From VBCK01 sp035511515 (GTDB taxonomy: Bacteria > Pseudomonadota > Gammaproteobacteria > Burkholderiales > Burkholderiaceae_F), in NCBI GenBank assembly GCA_035511515.1, contig DATKFG010000074.1:1-64000 (forward strand): DNA of 64,000 nt, in the 5' to 3' direction. Position 1 is the stretch's first letter. Each line of letters opens with the position of its first letter. Positions 8,406 through 17,065 of this stretch are shown one piece after another. Below the pieces are notes generated by a model that made no database searches, was not told the DNA's origin, and saw only the letters and a program-made list of their open reading frames with translations. The translations under genes and the position numbers were made by a program.

Positions 8406-8651
8406 GTGGATCGTGCCGATAAGGACGTATCGGTGCTGGCGCATATTCAGCGCCTGGTGGCCGAAGAGCATCAACTGCTCGAACAACGCGACGCCGGCCC
8501 GGATAACACTCAGCGGCTGGCCGACTTGCAGGTCCAGCTGGATCAGTGCTGGGACCTGCTGCGCCAGCGGCGTGCGCTGCGGGAAACGGGAGCCGACCCA
8601 TCCGCGGCGCAGGTTCGCCCGCCGGACATCGTCGAACGATATATCGGTTAG
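8406..8651 (+). CDS. DUF2630 family small protein
   Basis: The product has 81 residues, mostly a predicted helical hairpin. It matches the DUF2630 pattern: an Ile/Leu-rich first helix containing VAEEHQLLEQRD, a second helix with LQVQLDQCWDLLRQRRALRE, and an acidic Pro-containing tail ending VERYIG. The QCWDLLRQRRA block is the signature of the family. No biochemical function is established for it. GTG 8406 has GGGAGG 6 bp upstream, which fixes the start. The stop is 7 bp before the cNMP/thioredoxin-reductase-like gene, so the two are co-transcribed and the small protein may act with that redox sensor. Confidence 0.8.
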   Translation: MDRADKDVSVLAHIQRLVAEEHQLLEQRDAGPDNTQRLADLQVQLDQCWDLLRQRRALRETGADPSAAQVRPPDIVERYIG

Positions 8652-8658
8652 GCGCGCA

Positions 8659-10353
8659 ATGGCCGAGTTGTCATCACGAACGCTCGAGGCGAGGCGGGCA
8701 CAGATGTTCCCGGTCCTCGCGACCGAGGAGATCGAACGCATGCGGCGCTTCGCCACCGCGTGCCGCTTTGGCGACGGTGAGCGCGTGTACGAAACCGGCA
8801 AGCCAAGCCCGGGCCTGGTGGTCGTGCTGTCCGGAACACTGCGCGTGACCGGCCGCGACGGCCACGGGCACGATGTCGCCGTGTTCGACCACGGTGTGGG
8901 CTCGTTCTCGGGCGAGGTCGGACAGCTTTCGGGGCGGCGCTCGTTCGTGGACGGCGTGGCCGTCGGCACCGTCGAAGGCCTGCTGATCAAGCCGGAGCAG
9001 CTGCGCGCGCTATTGGTGGCCGAAGCCAATTTGGGTGAGAGCATCATGCGCGCGCTGATCCTGCGGCGGGTCGGTCTGCTCGAGACCGGTACGGGCGGCC
9101 CGGTGCTGATCGGCGCGCCTTCCTCCTCCGACGTCGCCAGGTTGCGCAACTTTCTGAGCCGCAACGGCATCCCGCACCTTCTGCTCGACCCGTCCGACGA
9201 CGAGGTCGCGCGCACGTTCATCGAACGCTACGCGCCCGGGCCCGACGAGCTGCCCCTGGTGATATGCCCCGACGGCTCGACCATGTTCAATCCGACCGAA
9301 GGCGCGCTCGCCAGGTGTATCGGCATGCTCGACGCCGACATCGCCGAGCGGGTCTTCGACGTCGCCATCGCCGGCGCCGGTCCGGCCGGATTGGCCGCCG
9401 CGGTCTATGCGGCTTCCGAAGGCCTGTCCGTCATCGTAATCGATGCCCGCGCCTTCGGCGGGCAGGCGGGCGCCAGCGCGAGGATCGAAAACTACCTGGG
9501 GTTTCCGACCGGCATTTCAGGCCTTGCCCTGGCCGGGCGGGCTTATACCCAGGCGCAAAAATTCGGAGCAACACTTCTGATTCCAGCCGAGGTCGTCAGA
9601 CTGGATTGCGAGCCGGCGAGGCGCGATGCGCCGATGGCGCTGCGCCTTGCCGACGGGCGCACGGTTCAAAGCCGATCCGTCGTGATCGCAACCGGTGCAC
9701 GCTACCGCCGGCCGCCCTGCGCGAATCTGAAAGCCATGGAGGGCTACGGAGTGTGGTATTGGGCATCTCCGATCGAAGCCAAGATATGCGAGGGTCAGGA
9801 AGTGGTTCTGGTGGGCGGGGGCAATTCGGCGGGACAGGCCGCCGTGTTCCTGTCCGGATATGCATCGAAGGTGTGGATGCTGGTGCGCGGGTCGGGACTG
9901 GCGGCGACCATGTCGCAATACCTGATCGACCGCCTCGCCGCGGTCCGCAATATCGAACTGCGCACGCGCACCGAAGTCGTCGGGCTCACCGGTTCGAGGC
10001 CGGCCGGTGTCGAGTCGGTGCGCTGGCGGCATCGCGACACCGCTCAGGAAGAGACTCGCGCCATCGGCCACGTTTTTCTGTTCCTCGGCGCCGATCCGTG
10101 CACCGAATGGTTGAAGGATTGCGACGTCGAGGTCGACGACAAGGGCTTCGTGATGACGGGAGCAGCCCGTCAGCGGTCCATCCGCCGGCCTTTGGAAACC
10201 AGCGTGCCCGGAGTTTTCGCGATCGGCGACGTGCACGCCGGATCGGTCAAGCGCGTCGGGGGCGCGATCGGGGAGGGCGCGGCCGTGGTCGCGCAGATCC
10301 ATTCGTTTTTGTCCGCTCCGGCCGCCGCGGCCAGGCTGGTCGCCCACCAATAG
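8659..10353 (+). CDS. Three-domain redox protein: cNMP-binding + thioredoxin-like + thioredoxin-reductase-like FAD enzyme
   Basis: The product has 564 residues. Residues about 12-145 form a cyclic-nucleotide-binding (CRP-type) beta-roll (DGERVYETGKPSPGLVVVLSG, FSGEVGQLSG). Residues about 155-230 form a thioredoxin/glutaredoxin-like module lacking a CxxC. Residues about 240-555 form the FAD/NAD(P)H thioredoxin-reductase fold: FDVAIAGAGPAGLAAA (FAD Rossmann), RIENYLGFPTGISG, VVLVGGGNSAGQAAVFLS (NAD(P)H Rossmann), and GVFAIGDVHAGSVKRVGGAIGEG (FAD C-terminal signature). The CxxC active-site pair of true thioredoxin reductases is absent: the site reads WYWASP. The architecture is known in other proteobacteria, so it is best seen as a cNMP-regulated NAD(P)H oxidoreductase of unknown electron acceptor. 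ATG 8659 follows the DUF2630 stop closely. Confidence 0.88.
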   Translation: MAELSSRTLEARRAQMFPVLATEEIERMRRFATACRFGDGERVYETGKPSPGLVVVLSGTLRVTGRDGHGHDVAVFDHGVGSFSGEVGQLSGRRSFVDGVAVGTVEGLLIKPEQLRALLVAEANLGESIMRALILRRVGLLETGTGGPVLIGAPSSSDVARLRNFLSRNGIPHLLLDPSDDEVARTFIERYAPGPDELPLVICPDGSTMFNPTEGALARCIGMLDADIAERVFDVAIAGAGPAGLAAAVYAASEGLSVIVIDARAFGGQAGASARIENYLGFPTGISGLALAGRAYTQAQKFGATLLIPAEVVRLDCEPARRDAPMALRLADGRTVQSRSVVIATGARYRRPPCANLKAMEGYGVWYWASPIEAKICEGQEVVLVGGGNSAGQAAVFLSGYASKVWMLVRGSGLAATMSQYLIDRLAAVRNIELRTRTEVVGLTGSRPAGVESVRWRHRDTAQEETRAIGHVFLFLGADPCTEWLKDCDVEVDDKGFVMTGAARQRSIRRPLETSVPGVFAIGDVHAGSVKRVGGAIGEGAAVVAQIHSFLSAPAAAARLVAHQ

Positions 10354-11400
10354 TCACTTCTGCAGCAGAACGCGCGCCAGATCGACGCTGCGCGGCGCCG
10401 CCAGGCCGCCAAAGTTCCTGTCGATCTGACTGAGCAGCGCCTGCGCGGCATCGCGCTTGCCGTTCGCAATCAGCGATTCGACCTGCTGAATCGTCGCGGC
10501 CAGATCCTTCTGGATGGCCGATCTGCAAGCCGTCAGCCGGTCAGGATCGGTCCGCGCCGGATCCTGCAGCGCCTCCAGCGCCCGCGACAGGGCCCCGGGA
10601 TCGGCCACCGCATGATTGGCGAGGAGCGTGACGTGATCCTGCACATCCAGTACGCACCACCGCTGCATCGACGCGATGCTGGCCGTGTCTTCGCGCAGAT
10701 GAGAAAAATCACGCTCTCCCGTCACGTAGACGACGCGCGTTGAACTCTGAAACCTGAAAAACAGATCCCTGGGAGGCAGCGGGATGTCGGCGCCGCCGAT
10801 CGGATCGCTGCCCGCATTCAGGATCACCCCGCGAAATGTGTCCGGGTAGCCGAGCGCCAGCCGCATCGCGACGCGTGATCCACCGGAGAATCCCGCGATG
10901 TAGATCCGCTCCGGGTCCAGTGGATAACGATCGACGACGTTCTGCTCGGCCAGCAGCGCCAATGGTGCGCGGCGGCCCAGAACGCTCGCGTCGTTGCCGG
11001 ATCGCGCTGCGCTGACAAAGATGACCCCATACTGATCCAGCACCGGCGCCCAACCTCGCGGCAGTTTCGCCTCGCGCCACGGCGGCACGAATACCAGCAG
11101 GGCGTAGCCGCGAGGCGGCCTGCGAGAGGGTACGTACAGAGCGAACTGCTCTGCCGACAGGTCGATGGCCTGTTCGGTCAGCTTCTTGCCCGACTCTGTC
11201 AATGCTTGCGCCAGATGCGCTTCAGCCAACGGACTGAGCAGGCGCCGCGCCAGCTCGGCGTTGCTCGACAGCGGTGAATAGTCGCCGAAAACCACGTCGC
11301 TGAAAGCCTGCGCCGGCGCATCACCCGCGAAAGCCGGGACAGCGGCCAATGACGCAGCGAGCGCGGCCATGATCCAGGCGATGACGTGCAAGAACGACAT
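10354..11400 (-). CDS. Secreted alpha/beta-hydrolase (esterase/poly-ester depolymerase-like)
   Basis: The product has 348 residues with a cleavable signal peptide (hydrophobic stretch ending VPAFA before GDAPAQ). The alpha/beta-hydrolase core shows RGYALLVFVPPW (oxyanion-side strand), YGVIFVSAARSGND, and the nucleophile elbow IAGFSGGSRVAMRLA (G-F-S-G-G, Ser as nucleophile). These are followed by strands with NAGSDPIGG and VVYVTGERDFSH and a late His in QDHVTL/ANHAVADP that could complete the triad. It probably acts in the periplasm on an ester or polyester; the substrate cannot be named. The C-terminal 60 residues form an extra helical extension. The stop directly abuts (0 bp) that of the convergent redox protein gene. 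Confidence 0.82.
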   Translation of the reverse strand: MSFLHVIAWIMAALAASLAAVPAFAGDAPAQAFSDVVFGDYSPLSSNAELARRLLSPLAEAHLAQALTESGKKLTEQAIDLSAEQFALYVPSRRPPRGYALLVFVPPWREAKLPRGWAPVLDQYGVIFVSAARSGNDASVLGRRAPLALLAEQNVVDRYPLDPERIYIAGFSGGSRVAMRLALGYPDTFRGVILNAGSDPIGGADIPLPPRDLFFRFQSSTRVVYVTGERDFSHLREDTASIASMQRWCVLDVQDHVTLLANHAVADPGALSRALEALQDPARTDPDRLTACRSAIQKDLAATIQQVESLIANGKRDAAQALLSQIDRNFGGLAAPRSVDLARVLLQK

Positions 11401-11465
11401 TGAGCAATTCTCCGGTCTTTTGTTGCCAAGTGGCGTTCGGCTGCAGCCGGTGCTACAACCATCCC

Positions 11466-12194
11466 ATGTCAAACGCGATATCCCCTTCCGAGGCCGCCGA
11501 GCGCCTGTCGCACGCGGGCTACGCATTTTTGCCAGCGGCCGATGCGCTGGCGGCGTTTGACCTGCGCCTCGAGCCGCTGAACGGGCTGCGCGAGACCTGG
11601 TCGCGCCTGCCGCGCGACACGTACCTGCGCGACGGCGGACGGTATCGATCGCGCCGGCATGGCTGCTTCGTGCAGGATCTGTCTTCAGCGGCGCTGTCGG
11701 CGGCGCCGCGCCGGCCCCACTGGCAGCCCACCTCCTACAACGCTCTGCACGGTGGACTGGAACGGTGGTTCGAGCCGATCGAAGCGCAGGTCGTGAATGC
11801 AGCCGTCTGGACCCGGCTCGTGACGTCGATCGGGTCCGTGTTTGCGAGCATCCAGCATGTCGAGCGCTGGTTCATAGAAGCGCACCAGTTCCGCATCGAT
11901 ACCGAAGCGGGCATCGGACGGCCAACGCCGGAGGGCGCTCACCGGGATGGGGTCGATTTCGTCGCGCTGGTACTGGTCGAGCGGCGAGGCATTCGCGGCG
12001 GCGAAACCCGCGTGTTTGATGCCAATGGACCATCCGGCGTGCGTTTCACGATGACCGAGCCCTGGTCGATGCTCTTGATGGATGATGCTCGGGTCGTGCA
12101 CGAGACCACACCGATCCAGCCGACCGCGGTGCCGGGTTTTCGCGACACGCTGGTCCTGACGTATCGCGCGGGAGGATTTCAAGCCCCGGGCTAG
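11466..12194 (+). CDS. 2-oxoglutarate/Fe(II) dioxygenase family protein (PF10014 type)
   Basis: The product has 242 residues. It shows the arrangement of the 2OG-Fe dioxygenase family that includes the free-amino-acid hydroxylases (IDO type): EAHQFRIDTEAG, then PTPEGAHRDGVDFVALVLVER with the metal-binding H-x-D, then GGETRVFD, then LLMDDARVVHETTPI with the second metal-binding His, and RDTLVLTYR with the 2OG-binding Arg. The N-terminal third (RYRSRRHGCF) is also usual for this family. The reaction is likely hydroxylation of an amino acid or small substrate; substrate unknown. ATG 11466 is chosen, although the frame opens at 11400 next to the divergent hydrolase. Its TAG shares the palindrome CTAG with the TAG of the opposite gene. 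Confidence 0.85.
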   Translation: MSNAISPSEAAERLSHAGYAFLPAADALAAFDLRLEPLNGLRETWSRLPRDTYLRDGGRYRSRRHGCFVQDLSSAALSAAPRRPHWQPTSYNALHGGLERWFEPIEAQVVNAAVWTRLVTSIGSVFASIQHVERWFIEAHQFRIDTEAGIGRPTPEGAHRDGVDFVALVLVERRGIRGGETRVFDANGPSGVRFTMTEPWSMLLMDDARVVHETTPIQPTAVPGFRDTLVLTYRAGGFQAPG

Positions 12195-12520
12195 CTTGCT
12201 TGCACGCGCGCGCCGGCGACGCGACACAGAAACGACCGCTCCTCTCTCACAATGCAGCCCGCCTGGTCGGCTCTGCGCGTTGCCTCGGCGGCGTCCGGGT
12301 CGGCCGCCAGGCGGTCTCGGTACTGCTCGTACGCGGCGAGCGTCGGAAAGTCGATCAATCCGAAAGCGGTATCCGTGGCTCCAGCAAACTTGGTCGGAAG
12401 GTAGTAATCGACGAGCCGGCCACCGCAACGTCCGACAATGGACCGCAGCGATTTCGCGTAGGAATCGAAATCCGCCAGCCTCCTGGGATCAATCGTGTAG
12501 CGAATGCACAGCGTCAGCAC
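12191..12520 (-). CDS. NIPSNAP-family protein
   Basis: The product has 109 residues from GTG 12520, which has GGAGG 8 bp upstream. The longer frame up to 12583 has weaker start signals and no family homology. The sequence LTLCIRYTIDPRRLADFDSY, GGRLVDYYLP, AFGLIDFPTLAAYEQYRDRL and CIVREERSFL is the dimeric alpha-beta barrel NIPSNAP pattern. The biochemical role in bacteria is poorly defined; members are often near detoxification or transport genes. It is divergent from the ArsR-pirin pair (125 bp between starts), so ArsR may control it. It ends at CTAG, shared with the convergent oxygenase. Confidence 0.85.
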   Translation of the reverse strand: MLTLCIRYTIDPRRLADFDSYAKSLRSIVGRCGGRLVDYYLPTKFAGATDTAFGLIDFPTLAAYEQYRDRLAADPDAAEATRRADQAGCIVREERSFLCRVAGARVQAS

Positions 12521-12645
12521 GGCAGGTCCTCCGGTCAAAGTCACGCCCCGGATCATGCTGAAAGCGTTCGGCCGATGTTTCACTGAAACGTGAAACGTAC
12601 CTCACGCCGGCGCGCTATATTGATGTCGGCAATGGAGATCGAACG

Positions 12646-13398
12646 ATGGAAGCGAATATCGCGCTGCCGGCGGCGTTGATCGGCGATCCCGTGCGGGCGG
12701 GGATCCTGATGGTGCTGTTCGACGGACGGGCGCAACCGGCCACGGCCCTGGCCTATGCCGCCCGGGTGTCCGCCCAGTGCGCGAGCAATCATCTTTCGAA
12801 ACTCGTCGACGGCGGCCTGCTGACCGTCGAGCGTGAGGGCCGGCATCGGTACTACCGCCTGTCGACGCCTCAGGTGGCCACGGCGCTGGAAGCACTGAGC
12901 TGCCTGGCGCCACGAGTTCGTGCGCTCGATGCGCCGTTGACGGCCGAGGGGCGGCTGTTGCGGTTCGGCCGCTGCTGCTACGACCATCTGGCCGGCCAAC
13001 TGGGCGTAGCCGTAACCGCCCGCCTCGAGGATCGTGGATACGTGACGGTCGTGGATCGGAATTCGAAGCTCTACGCTCTGAGCGCTGAAGGCAGGCGCTG
13101 GTTTGCGGACCTGGGCGTCGATACCGATGCGCTCAAACCGACCCGGATCGGGCTGGCGCGGCGGTGTCTCGATTGGACCGAGCGACGGCATCATCTGGCC
13201 GGCCCGGTCGGCGCGGCGCTTCTGGCACGTCTGCTGGCGCTGGGCTGGCTGCGTCGCGACCGTCGCAGCCGGGCGGTCAATGTGACGCCGGCCGGCAGCG
13301 CGGGGTTTTTGCAGCGTCTCGATATCGACGTGCACGACCTGCTGTCGGCCGCGGCAGCGCGCGAATCGTCATCGGCGCACGGAGCTTCGATCCGATGA
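12646..13398 (+). CDS. ArsR-family transcriptional regulator with C-terminal extension
   Basis: The product has 250 residues. Residues 1-95 form an ArsR winged helix: GDPVRAGILMVLFDGRAQPATALA, the recognition helix VSAQCASNHLSKLVDGGLL, and the wing EREGRHRYYRL. The remaining 150 residues form a second conserved unit (RFGRCCYDHLAGQLGVAV, YALSAEGRRWF, RRCLDWTERRHHLAGPVGAALL) found in a known group of long ArsR regulators. The CYDH and CLDW cysteines are candidate redox or metal sensors. The stop overlaps the pirin start (ATGA), which gives strong translational coupling. Its likely targets are itself, pirin and the divergent NIPSNAP gene. Confidence 0.87.
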   Translation: MEANIALPAALIGDPVRAGILMVLFDGRAQPATALAYAARVSAQCASNHLSKLVDGGLLTVEREGRHRYYRLSTPQVATALEALSCLAPRVRALDAPLTAEGRLLRFGRCCYDHLAGQLGVAVTARLEDRGYVTVVDRNSKLYALSAEGRRWFADLGVDTDALKPTRIGLARRCLDWTERRHHLAGPVGAALLARLLALGWLRRDRRSRAVNVTPAGSAGFLQRLDIDVHDLLSAAAARESSSAHGASIR

Positions 13399-14303
13399 TC
13401 GAACTTGTGATCGATCAGCGCCGACGCGATCTGGGCGGCTTCGAAGTCGGCCGCGTGCTGCCCTTCGCCAAGCGACGCATGGTGGGCCCGTTCGTCTTCT
13501 TCGATCACATGGGACCGATCAGCTTCCCGCCGGGTATTCCTCGCTCGGTCGACGTGCGGCCGCACCCGCACGTCGGCCTGTCGACCGTCACGTATCTGTT
13601 CGACGGCGAGGTCATGCATCGAGACAGCCTCGGCTCGGAACAGCCGATCCGGCCCGGCGAGGTCAATTGGATGACCGCCGGTCGCGGCATCACGCACTCC
13701 GAGCGCTTCGAGCGCGCGCGTCGCGAGGGCGGACCGATGCATGGCATCCAGGCGTGGGTAGGATTGCCGACAGAGTACGAGGAGGTCGAGCCGGCATTCA
13801 GCCACTACGAATCGGGCGACCTGCCGGTGTACGAGTCCGGCGGCCTGCGGGCTCGCTTGATCGCAGGCGAAGCGTTCGGCGCGAAATCCGCGGTCCGGAC
13901 CCATTCCCCGCTGTTCTACGTTCATTGGGCGCTGGCGGCGGGAGCGCGCGCGCAACTGGACGCGCAATATCCGGAGCGCGCGGCCTATGTCGCTGCCGGT
14001 GCGGTGCAGGTGGACGGCAGCACCTTCGAGGCCGGACACATGCTGGTCTTCGGACCGGGACAGCCGGTCGTTTTAACGGCCGTGGCGCCCGCCACCGTCA
14101 TGCTGCTCGGCGGTGAGCCGATCGGCGAGCGTTTCATCGAGTGGAACTTCGTTTCTTCGTCGCGAGCTCGAATCGAGCAGGCCAAGGCAGACTGGCGGGC
14201 GGGACGGATGAAACTGCCCGTGCATGACGACGCAGAATTCGTCCCGCTTCCGCCCGACAGCACGCCCCCGCCAAAAGACCGGGCGCCACCGCAAGGCGAT
14301 TGA
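13395..14303 (+). CDS. Pirin-family protein
   Basis: The product has 302 residues, a bicupin of the pirin family. The N-terminal cupin carries the four expected metal ligands: two His in RPHPHVGLSTVTY, then His and Glu in WMTAGRGITHSERFE. GGPMHGIQAWVGLP is another landmark, and a C-terminal pirin domain with FIEWNFVSSS closes the fold. Bacterial pirins are iron proteins, some with quercetinase activity or acting as redox-sensitive partners of metabolic enzymes. ATG 13395 overlaps the ArsR stop by 4 bp. A hairpin (14309-14337) follows. The tail of about 30 residues is Pro-rich and unusual. A second, more distant pirin lies at 59753. Confidence 0.9.
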   Translation: MIELVIDQRRRDLGGFEVGRVLPFAKRRMVGPFVFFDHMGPISFPPGIPRSVDVRPHPHVGLSTVTYLFDGEVMHRDSLGSEQPIRPGEVNWMTAGRGITHSERFERARREGGPMHGIQAWVGLPTEYEEVEPAFSHYESGDLPVYESGGLRARLIAGEAFGAKSAVRTHSPLFYVHWALAAGARAQLDAQYPERAAYVAAGAVQVDGSTFEAGHMLVFGPGQPVVLTAVAPATVMLLGGEPIGERFIEWNFVSSSRARIEQAKADWRAGRMKLPVHDDAEFVPLPPDSTPPPKDRAPPQGD

Positions 14304-14308
14304 AACGA

Positions 14309-14337
14309 GTGAAGGGCGGCCCAGGCCGTCCTTTCAC
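14309..14337. terminator. Terminator-like hairpin between pirin and dodecin genes
   Basis: GTGAAGGGCGG and CCGTCCTTTCAC pair over 11-12 positions with one G-U pair and one bulged T around a short loop. It lies 6 bp after the pirin stop and 25 bp before the dodecin stop on the opposite strand, so it could serve both genes. No long T-tract follows. Confidence 0.45.
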
Positions 14338-14362
14338 TTATACCCAAGCCCAAGCGGCGGTG

Positions 14363-14584
14363 TCAGCTCTGGTACTTGAACGAAAGCGAAAGACGCGCGC
14401 GGTACGCGACGACCTTGCCGTCCTCGACTTTCAGATCGAGCTTGGTGACCTCGGCAATGCGCAAATCGCGCAACGTTTTCGCTGCGGTGGCCACGGCGCC
14501 GCTGGCCGCGTCCTCCCATGACTTGTTGCTGGTACCGACCACCTCGACGATCTTGTAGACGCCATCTCCGCCATTCTTGGGCAT
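14363..14584 (-). CDS. Dodecin (flavin-binding dodecamer)
   Basis: The product has 73 residues, the normal dodecin size. The sequence YKIVEVVGTSNKSWEDAA followed by A-AKTLRDLRIAEVTKLDL and AYRARLSLSFKY covers the whole beta-alpha-beta-beta fold. The family packs pairs of flavins (riboflavin, FMN or lumichrome) in a hollow dodecamer and is thought to buffer free flavin. It has its own transcription unit, convergent with pirin. Confidence is high because the entire small domain matches. Confidence 0.92.
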   Translation of the reverse strand: MPKNGGDGVYKIVEVVGTSNKSWEDAASGAVATAAKTLRDLRIAEVTKLDLKVEDGKVVAYRARLSLSFKYQS

Positions 14585-14700
14585 GTCATCCTCACTTCAA
14601 CGTTGCAGACAGTCCCACCGTGACGGGTGGGCCTCATCGCGTTACACATTCAGGATACTCCTGCGTTCTCTGGTGTCGCGCATCGCCCGCGAGGGGGCTG

Positions 14701-15669
14701 TCAAGCCTTGACCCAGGGCAGGGTGTCCAGATCGACGTTGCCGCCGGTGAGGATCAGCCCGACCTTCTTGCGGCCGACGTCGACCTTCGCCTCCACCACT
14801 GCAGCGTAGGCCACTGCGCTGGAGGGCTCGACCAGGATCTTCATGACTTCCCAGATTCGCCGCATCGCGCCGACGATCGCCTCCTCGGAGACAGTCACGA
14901 TGTCATCGACGTACCGCTGGATTTCGGCAAAGGGCTTGTCTCCCAGCGACGTACGCAGGCCATCTGCGATGGTGCGCGGATTGACGCTCGGGACGATGCG
15001 GCCGGTCTTGAACGATCTGGCCGCATCGTCCGCGGCAGCCGGCTCGACCCCGATGATGCGAATCGACGGGCTGATGTTCTTGGCGGCGACGGCAACCCCG
15101 CTCAGCAGGCCGCCTCCTCCGACCGGGCAGAAAATGACGTCCAGATCCGCCACAGACTCGATCAACTCGACCGCGGTCGTGCCTTGTCCCGCCATGACCC
15201 GAAGGTCGTTGTACGGGTGAACCACGGAAGCGCCCGTATCGGCGATCACGCGCTCCAGCGTGTTCTCGCGCGCCTCCAGCGTGGGCTCGCATAAAACGAC
15301 ATTGCCGCCGTAACGCTCGACCGATTCACGCTTCACCCTGGAAGCATTGTTCGGCATCACGACGCAGGCCGGGATTGCCCGCAGCCGTGCCGCGCGGGCC
15401 AGCGCAGCGCCGTGGTTGCCGGAAGAGTGGGTCGCCACCCCTTTGCGGGCCTGCGCCTCGGAAAGGCAGAACACCGCGTTGGTGGCGCCTCGGGCTTTGA
15501 AGGCTCCGATTTTCTGGAAATTCTCGCACTTGAAAAACAGTTGCGCGCCCACGTCGGAGTCGAGCGTATGGCTCGTCATCACCGGCGTGCGGGTGATCTT
15601 GTCCTTGATCCGCTGGTGCGCTTCGTGAACCTGCTCCAGCGTAAGGCCGACCGGTCCTATGGGATGCAT
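14701..15669 (-). CDS. PLP-dependent serine/threonine ammonia-lyase (or serine racemase-like)
   Basis: The product has 322 residues, fold-type II PLP enzyme without an ACT domain. The Schiff-base lysine lies in KIGAFKARGATNA, the phosphate-binding glycine loop is PVGGGGLLSG, and SSGNHGAALA is the substrate loop. This short form fits catabolic threonine dehydratase, L-threo-3-hydroxyaspartate ammonia-lyase or serine racemase; sequence inspection alone does not separate them. It would convert Thr/Ser (or 3-hydroxyaspartate) to the 2-oxo acid plus ammonia in the cytoplasm. It is divergent from the thiolase gene, and nothing in the context narrows the substrate. Confidence 0.88.
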   Translation of the reverse strand: MHPIGPVGLTLEQVHEAHQRIKDKITRTPVMTSHTLDSDVGAQLFFKCENFQKIGAFKARGATNAVFCLSEAQARKGVATHSSGNHGAALARAARLRAIPACVVMPNNASRVKRESVERYGGNVVLCEPTLEARENTLERVIADTGASVVHPYNDLRVMAGQGTTAVELIESVADLDVIFCPVGGGGLLSGVAVAAKNISPSIRIIGVEPAAADDAARSFKTGRIVPSVNPRTIADGLRTSLGDKPFAEIQRYVDDIVTVSEEAIVGAMRRIWEVMKILVEPSSAVAYAAVVEAKVDVGRKKVGLILTGGNVDLDTLPWVKA

Positions 15670-15829
15670 CAGCTTGGCCCTCGCGTCTGCAATCTACTAG
15701 AAGCGTGGCCCGCTGTCCCGGCCTCGCGTCCGGTTTGACATAGGTGTAGCTACGCTCATATGATACGGGAATGCACCCAGTCCGCAGAGAGTACTGCCAG
15801 GCTCTGACCTGCCTTTTTTGGAGATTGCC

Positions 15830-17014
15830 ATGCCCGAACGCGAGATCGTCATTTGCAATCCGGTTCGCACCGCCATCGGCACCTTTGGCGGGTCGCTGAA
15901 AGACACGCCCGCTCCGGACCTGGGCGCAGCGGCGATCCGCGGGACATTGCAACGTTCCCGCCTCGCCGCCGATCAGATCGAGACCGTCGTGATGGGCAAC
16001 GTGATCCAAGCCGGCACCAAAATGAACCCGGCACGCCAGGCCGCTATCGGCGCTGGACTGCCGGTGCGCGTTCCGGCGCTTACCGTCAACCGGGTCTGCG
16101 GTTCGGGTGCGCAGGCGATCGCCAGCGCCGCTATGGAGATTCTTGCGGGCTACACGTCGTGCGCGATCGCCGGTGGCATGGAGAACATGGATCAGGCGCC
16201 GTATCTGCTTCCCGGCGGCCGCTGGGGCACCCGCATGGGCGATGCCCGGATCCTGGACAGCATGCTGCACGACGGTCTGAACGACGCTTTCAGCGGTGAG
16301 CACTCCGGCTGGCACACGGAAGATCTGGCGGCCCGCTACCGCGTCGGCCGCGAGGAGCAGGATCGATGGGCGGCGCGCTCTCAGCAGCGCTTCAGTGCCG
16401 CGCAGGCGGCCGGCAAGTTCAAGGACGAGATCGTCGCGGTCGAGCTGCCGAGCCGTAAGGGACCGGTCACCTTCGACAAGGACGAAGCCAACCGACCCGA
16501 CACGACGATCGAAACGCTGGCCAAGTTGAGGCCCGCCTTTCGCAAGGACGGCACCATCACCGCCGGCAACGCGCCCGGCTTGAACAGCGGCGCCTCGGCG
16601 ATGATCGTGGCCGAGCGGGCGTTTGCGCACCGGCTTGGCCTCGAACCGCTGGCGCGGCTGGTGGCACACGGTGTCGTTGCGGTCGAGCCGGGCATGTTCG
16701 GCATCGGCCCGGTGCCGGCAGTGCGCCTGGCGCTGCAGCGTGCGGGCTGGAAAGTGTCCGATGTGGAGCGGATCGAAATCAACGAAGCCTTCGCCGCGAT
16801 CGCGCTGGCCTGCCTGCGCGAGTTGGAGTTCGCAGAGGACGTGGTGAACGTCGAGGGCGGGGCGATCGCTCACGGCCACGCCATCGGTGCGACCGGAGCG
16901 GTGCTGACCACGCGGCTGCTGCACTCGATGAAGCGCGATGGTTTGAAGCGCGGCATCGTGACGCTGTGCATCGGCGGAGGGCAGGGGATTGCCCTTGCGC
17001 TTCAGATGCTGTGA
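15830..17014 (+). CDS. Acetyl-CoA acyltransferase/acetoacetyl-CoA thiolase
   Basis: The product has 394 residues, the standard thiolase length. The nucleophilic Cys is in TVNRVCGSGAQAI, the catalytic His in GAIAHGHAIGATGAV and the second catalytic Cys in VTLCIGGGQGIA. NEAFAAIAL and the CoA-binding loop are also present. It performs reversible Claisen condensation of acetyl-CoA (biosynthetic, PhaA-like) or 3-ketoacyl-CoA cleavage. No phaB or phaC lies nearby. ATG 15830 is used because TTGGAG lies 7 bp upstream; the in-frame ATG at 15818 lacks a site. The gene stands alone, divergent from the ammonia-lyase gene. Confidence 0.92.
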   Translation: MPEREIVICNPVRTAIGTFGGSLKDTPAPDLGAAAIRGTLQRSRLAADQIETVVMGNVIQAGTKMNPARQAAIGAGLPVRVPALTVNRVCGSGAQAIASAAMEILAGYTSCAIAGGMENMDQAPYLLPGGRWGTRMGDARILDSMLHDGLNDAFSGEHSGWHTEDLAARYRVGREEQDRWAARSQQRFSAAQAAGKFKDEIVAVELPSRKGPVTFDKDEANRPDTTIETLAKLRPAFRKDGTITAGNAPGLNSGASAMIVAERAFAHRLGLEPLARLVAHGVVAVEPGMFGIGPVPAVRLALQRAGWKVSDVERIEINEAFAAIALACLRELEFAEDVVNVEGGAIAHGHAIGATGAVLTTRLLHSMKRDGLKRGIVTLCIGGGQGIALALQML

Positions 17015-17065
17015 TCGCGACGCAGCGCAAGCGTGCTGGGCTGGTATCGATCGTCACGCCCGCTC

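Noticed and set aside
15326..16924. 532-codon minus-strand frame over the thiolase gene
   Set aside because: Shadow of the plus-strand thiolase, which contains all catalytic motifs. The minus translation is low-complexity Arg/His-rich.
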